Source: DATGMB01 sp035293845
Lineage (GTDB): Bacteria; Acidobacteriota; Terriglobia; Bryobacterales; Bryobacteraceae
DNA length: 7,260 bases
Assembly (NCBI GenBank): GCA_035293845.1
Contig: DATGMB010000231.1
Coordinates: 1-7,260 of the forward strand
Direction: 5' to 3'
Shown: piece after piece, positions 6,940-7,260 of the stretch
How positions within the stretch are numbered: position 1 is the stretch's first letter
How the letters are laid out: each line of letters begins with the position of its first letter
Program-made: the position numbers and the translations under genes
The notes under the pieces: generated by a model
The model's input: the letters and a program-made list of their open reading frames with translations, nothing else
Told to the model about the DNA's origin: nothing
The model's database searches: none

Positions 6940-6967
6940 GTGATTGCGAATCACAATTAGTGTGATT
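6940..6967. promoter_or_regulatory. Three-arm palindromic operator candidate
   Basis: GTGATT (6940-6945), AATCACA (6949-6955) and TGTGATT (6961-6967) form two perfect inverted repeats sharing the middle arm: 6+3+6 and 7+5+7. The half-site TGTGATT recalls the CRP-type half-site TGTGA, but the spacings do not fit a standard CRP site. The element lies directly upstream of, and partly at the -35 position of, the candidate promoter for the gene at 7050, so it is probably a binding site for its regulator. Confidence 0.5.
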
Positions 6968-6979
6968 TGGGCTTCCGAT

Positions 6980-6988
6980 TGCTACAGC
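6980..6988 (+). promoter_or_regulatory. Candidate extended -10 for the gene at 7050
   Basis: TGCTACAGC contains TGn followed by TACAGC, the same type as at three other units in the window. No recognisable -35 hexamer lies 17 bases upstream. That position is occupied by the last arm of the palindromic element, which would fit a promoter depending on an activator. Transcription near 6995 gives a leader of about 55 bases. Confidence 0.35.
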
Positions 6989-7049
6989 CAGTCTCCCTTG
7001 CAGCTATCTCCGTAGCTTGCCGGGGACATTCAACCTACTAACTGAAGAT

Positions 7050-7260
7050 ATGACTACAACCTCCTTGCTTACATGCGCGATTCTTCCGGCAGCTTTGCTG
7101 CTGTTGGCCGGGCCGGGCACCCAGACGCTGCGGGCCCAGTCCCTGAGTTCCGGCTTCGTGTTTGTGGGTCCCACCTTCGGCAGCGAACCGCTCGACGGCG
7201 CGGGACACTTCGGCATCGGACTGGATTTCGATCTGGCCTCGCATTTCGACCTGGGCGGTG
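7050..7260 (+). CDS. Start of a secreted, probably outer-membrane, protein (partial)
   Basis: An open frame runs from ATG 7050 off the end of the window, so only about 70 residues are seen. Residues 1-29 form a typical signal peptide: a short start, a hydrophobic core LLTCAILPAALLLLAG and a cleavage region TLRA before QS. The mature part begins with alternating hydrophobic and small residues (GFVFVGPTFG, then GHFGIGLDFDLASHFDLGG), the pattern of beta-strands in an outer-membrane barrel. A Cys at residue 9 lies inside the hydrophobic core and is not a lipobox. The Shine-Dalgarno is weak (GAAG, 3 bases before the ATG). A palindromic element and an extended -10 upstream suggest regulated expression. 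The specific family cannot be told from this fragment. Confidence 0.7.
   Translation, partial: MTTTSLLTCAILPAALLLLAGPGTQTLRAQSLSSGFVFVGPTFGSEPLDGAGHFGIGLDFDLASHFDLGG

Noticed and set aside
6232..6954. Minus-strand open frame of 240 codons
   Set aside because: It runs antisense to the repeat-protein remnant, which shows internal repeats and family-like motifs on the plus strand, and crosses the palindromic region.
6940..6967. Classic CRP/FNR site
   Set aside because: The half-sites are similar (TGTGA/TCACA), but the inner spacing is 7 in one orientation and the other pair is reversed, so neither CRP (N6) nor FNR (TTGAT-N4-ATCAA) fits.

Overview
The window is high-GC bacterial chromosome with short intergenic gaps. 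Gene content and protein style point to a soil Acidobacteriota, probably near Solibacter/Bryobacter. The reasons are a DksA-type protein of the 'EDDQAQISHDEF' kind, an ECF sigma / zinc anti-sigma / DUF3106 cluster, and a decayed gene built of secretin-N-like repeats. The lineage is inferred from the sequence alone.

Layout. 43-1646: plsY and gpsA, overlapping by 4 bases, supply glycerol-3-phosphate (GpsA) and acylate it (PlsY) to begin phospholipid synthesis. 1683-3424: an ECF sigma factor, a membrane-anchored zinc-finger anti-sigma factor and a secreted Pro-rich, helical DUF3106 protein look like one envelope-stress regulatory operon, closed by a GC-rich hairpin. 3590-3991: a TraR/DksA-family zinc-finger regulator with its own promoter and a strong Shine-Dalgarno. 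4130-5599: a POT-family proton-coupled peptide transporter. 5605-5952 (minus): a conserved-looking small protein of unknown function, converging on the transporter with 5 bases between the genes. 6087-6164: tRNA-Glu(TTC) with encoded CCA. About 6236-6780: remains of a repeat protein broken across three reading frames. 6781-7049: no gene, but two unusual sets of overlapping inverted repeats, the second lying on a candidate promoter. 7050 to the edge: the start of a secreted, probably outer-membrane, protein.

Most of the window is ordinary housekeeping and accessory sequence. The parts most worth a second look are the frameshifted repeat gene behind the tRNA, the two three-arm inverted repeat elements at 6850-6883 and 6940-6967, the sigma/anti-sigma/DUF3106 trio, and a TGnTAC-type extended -10 that recurs before several transcription units.
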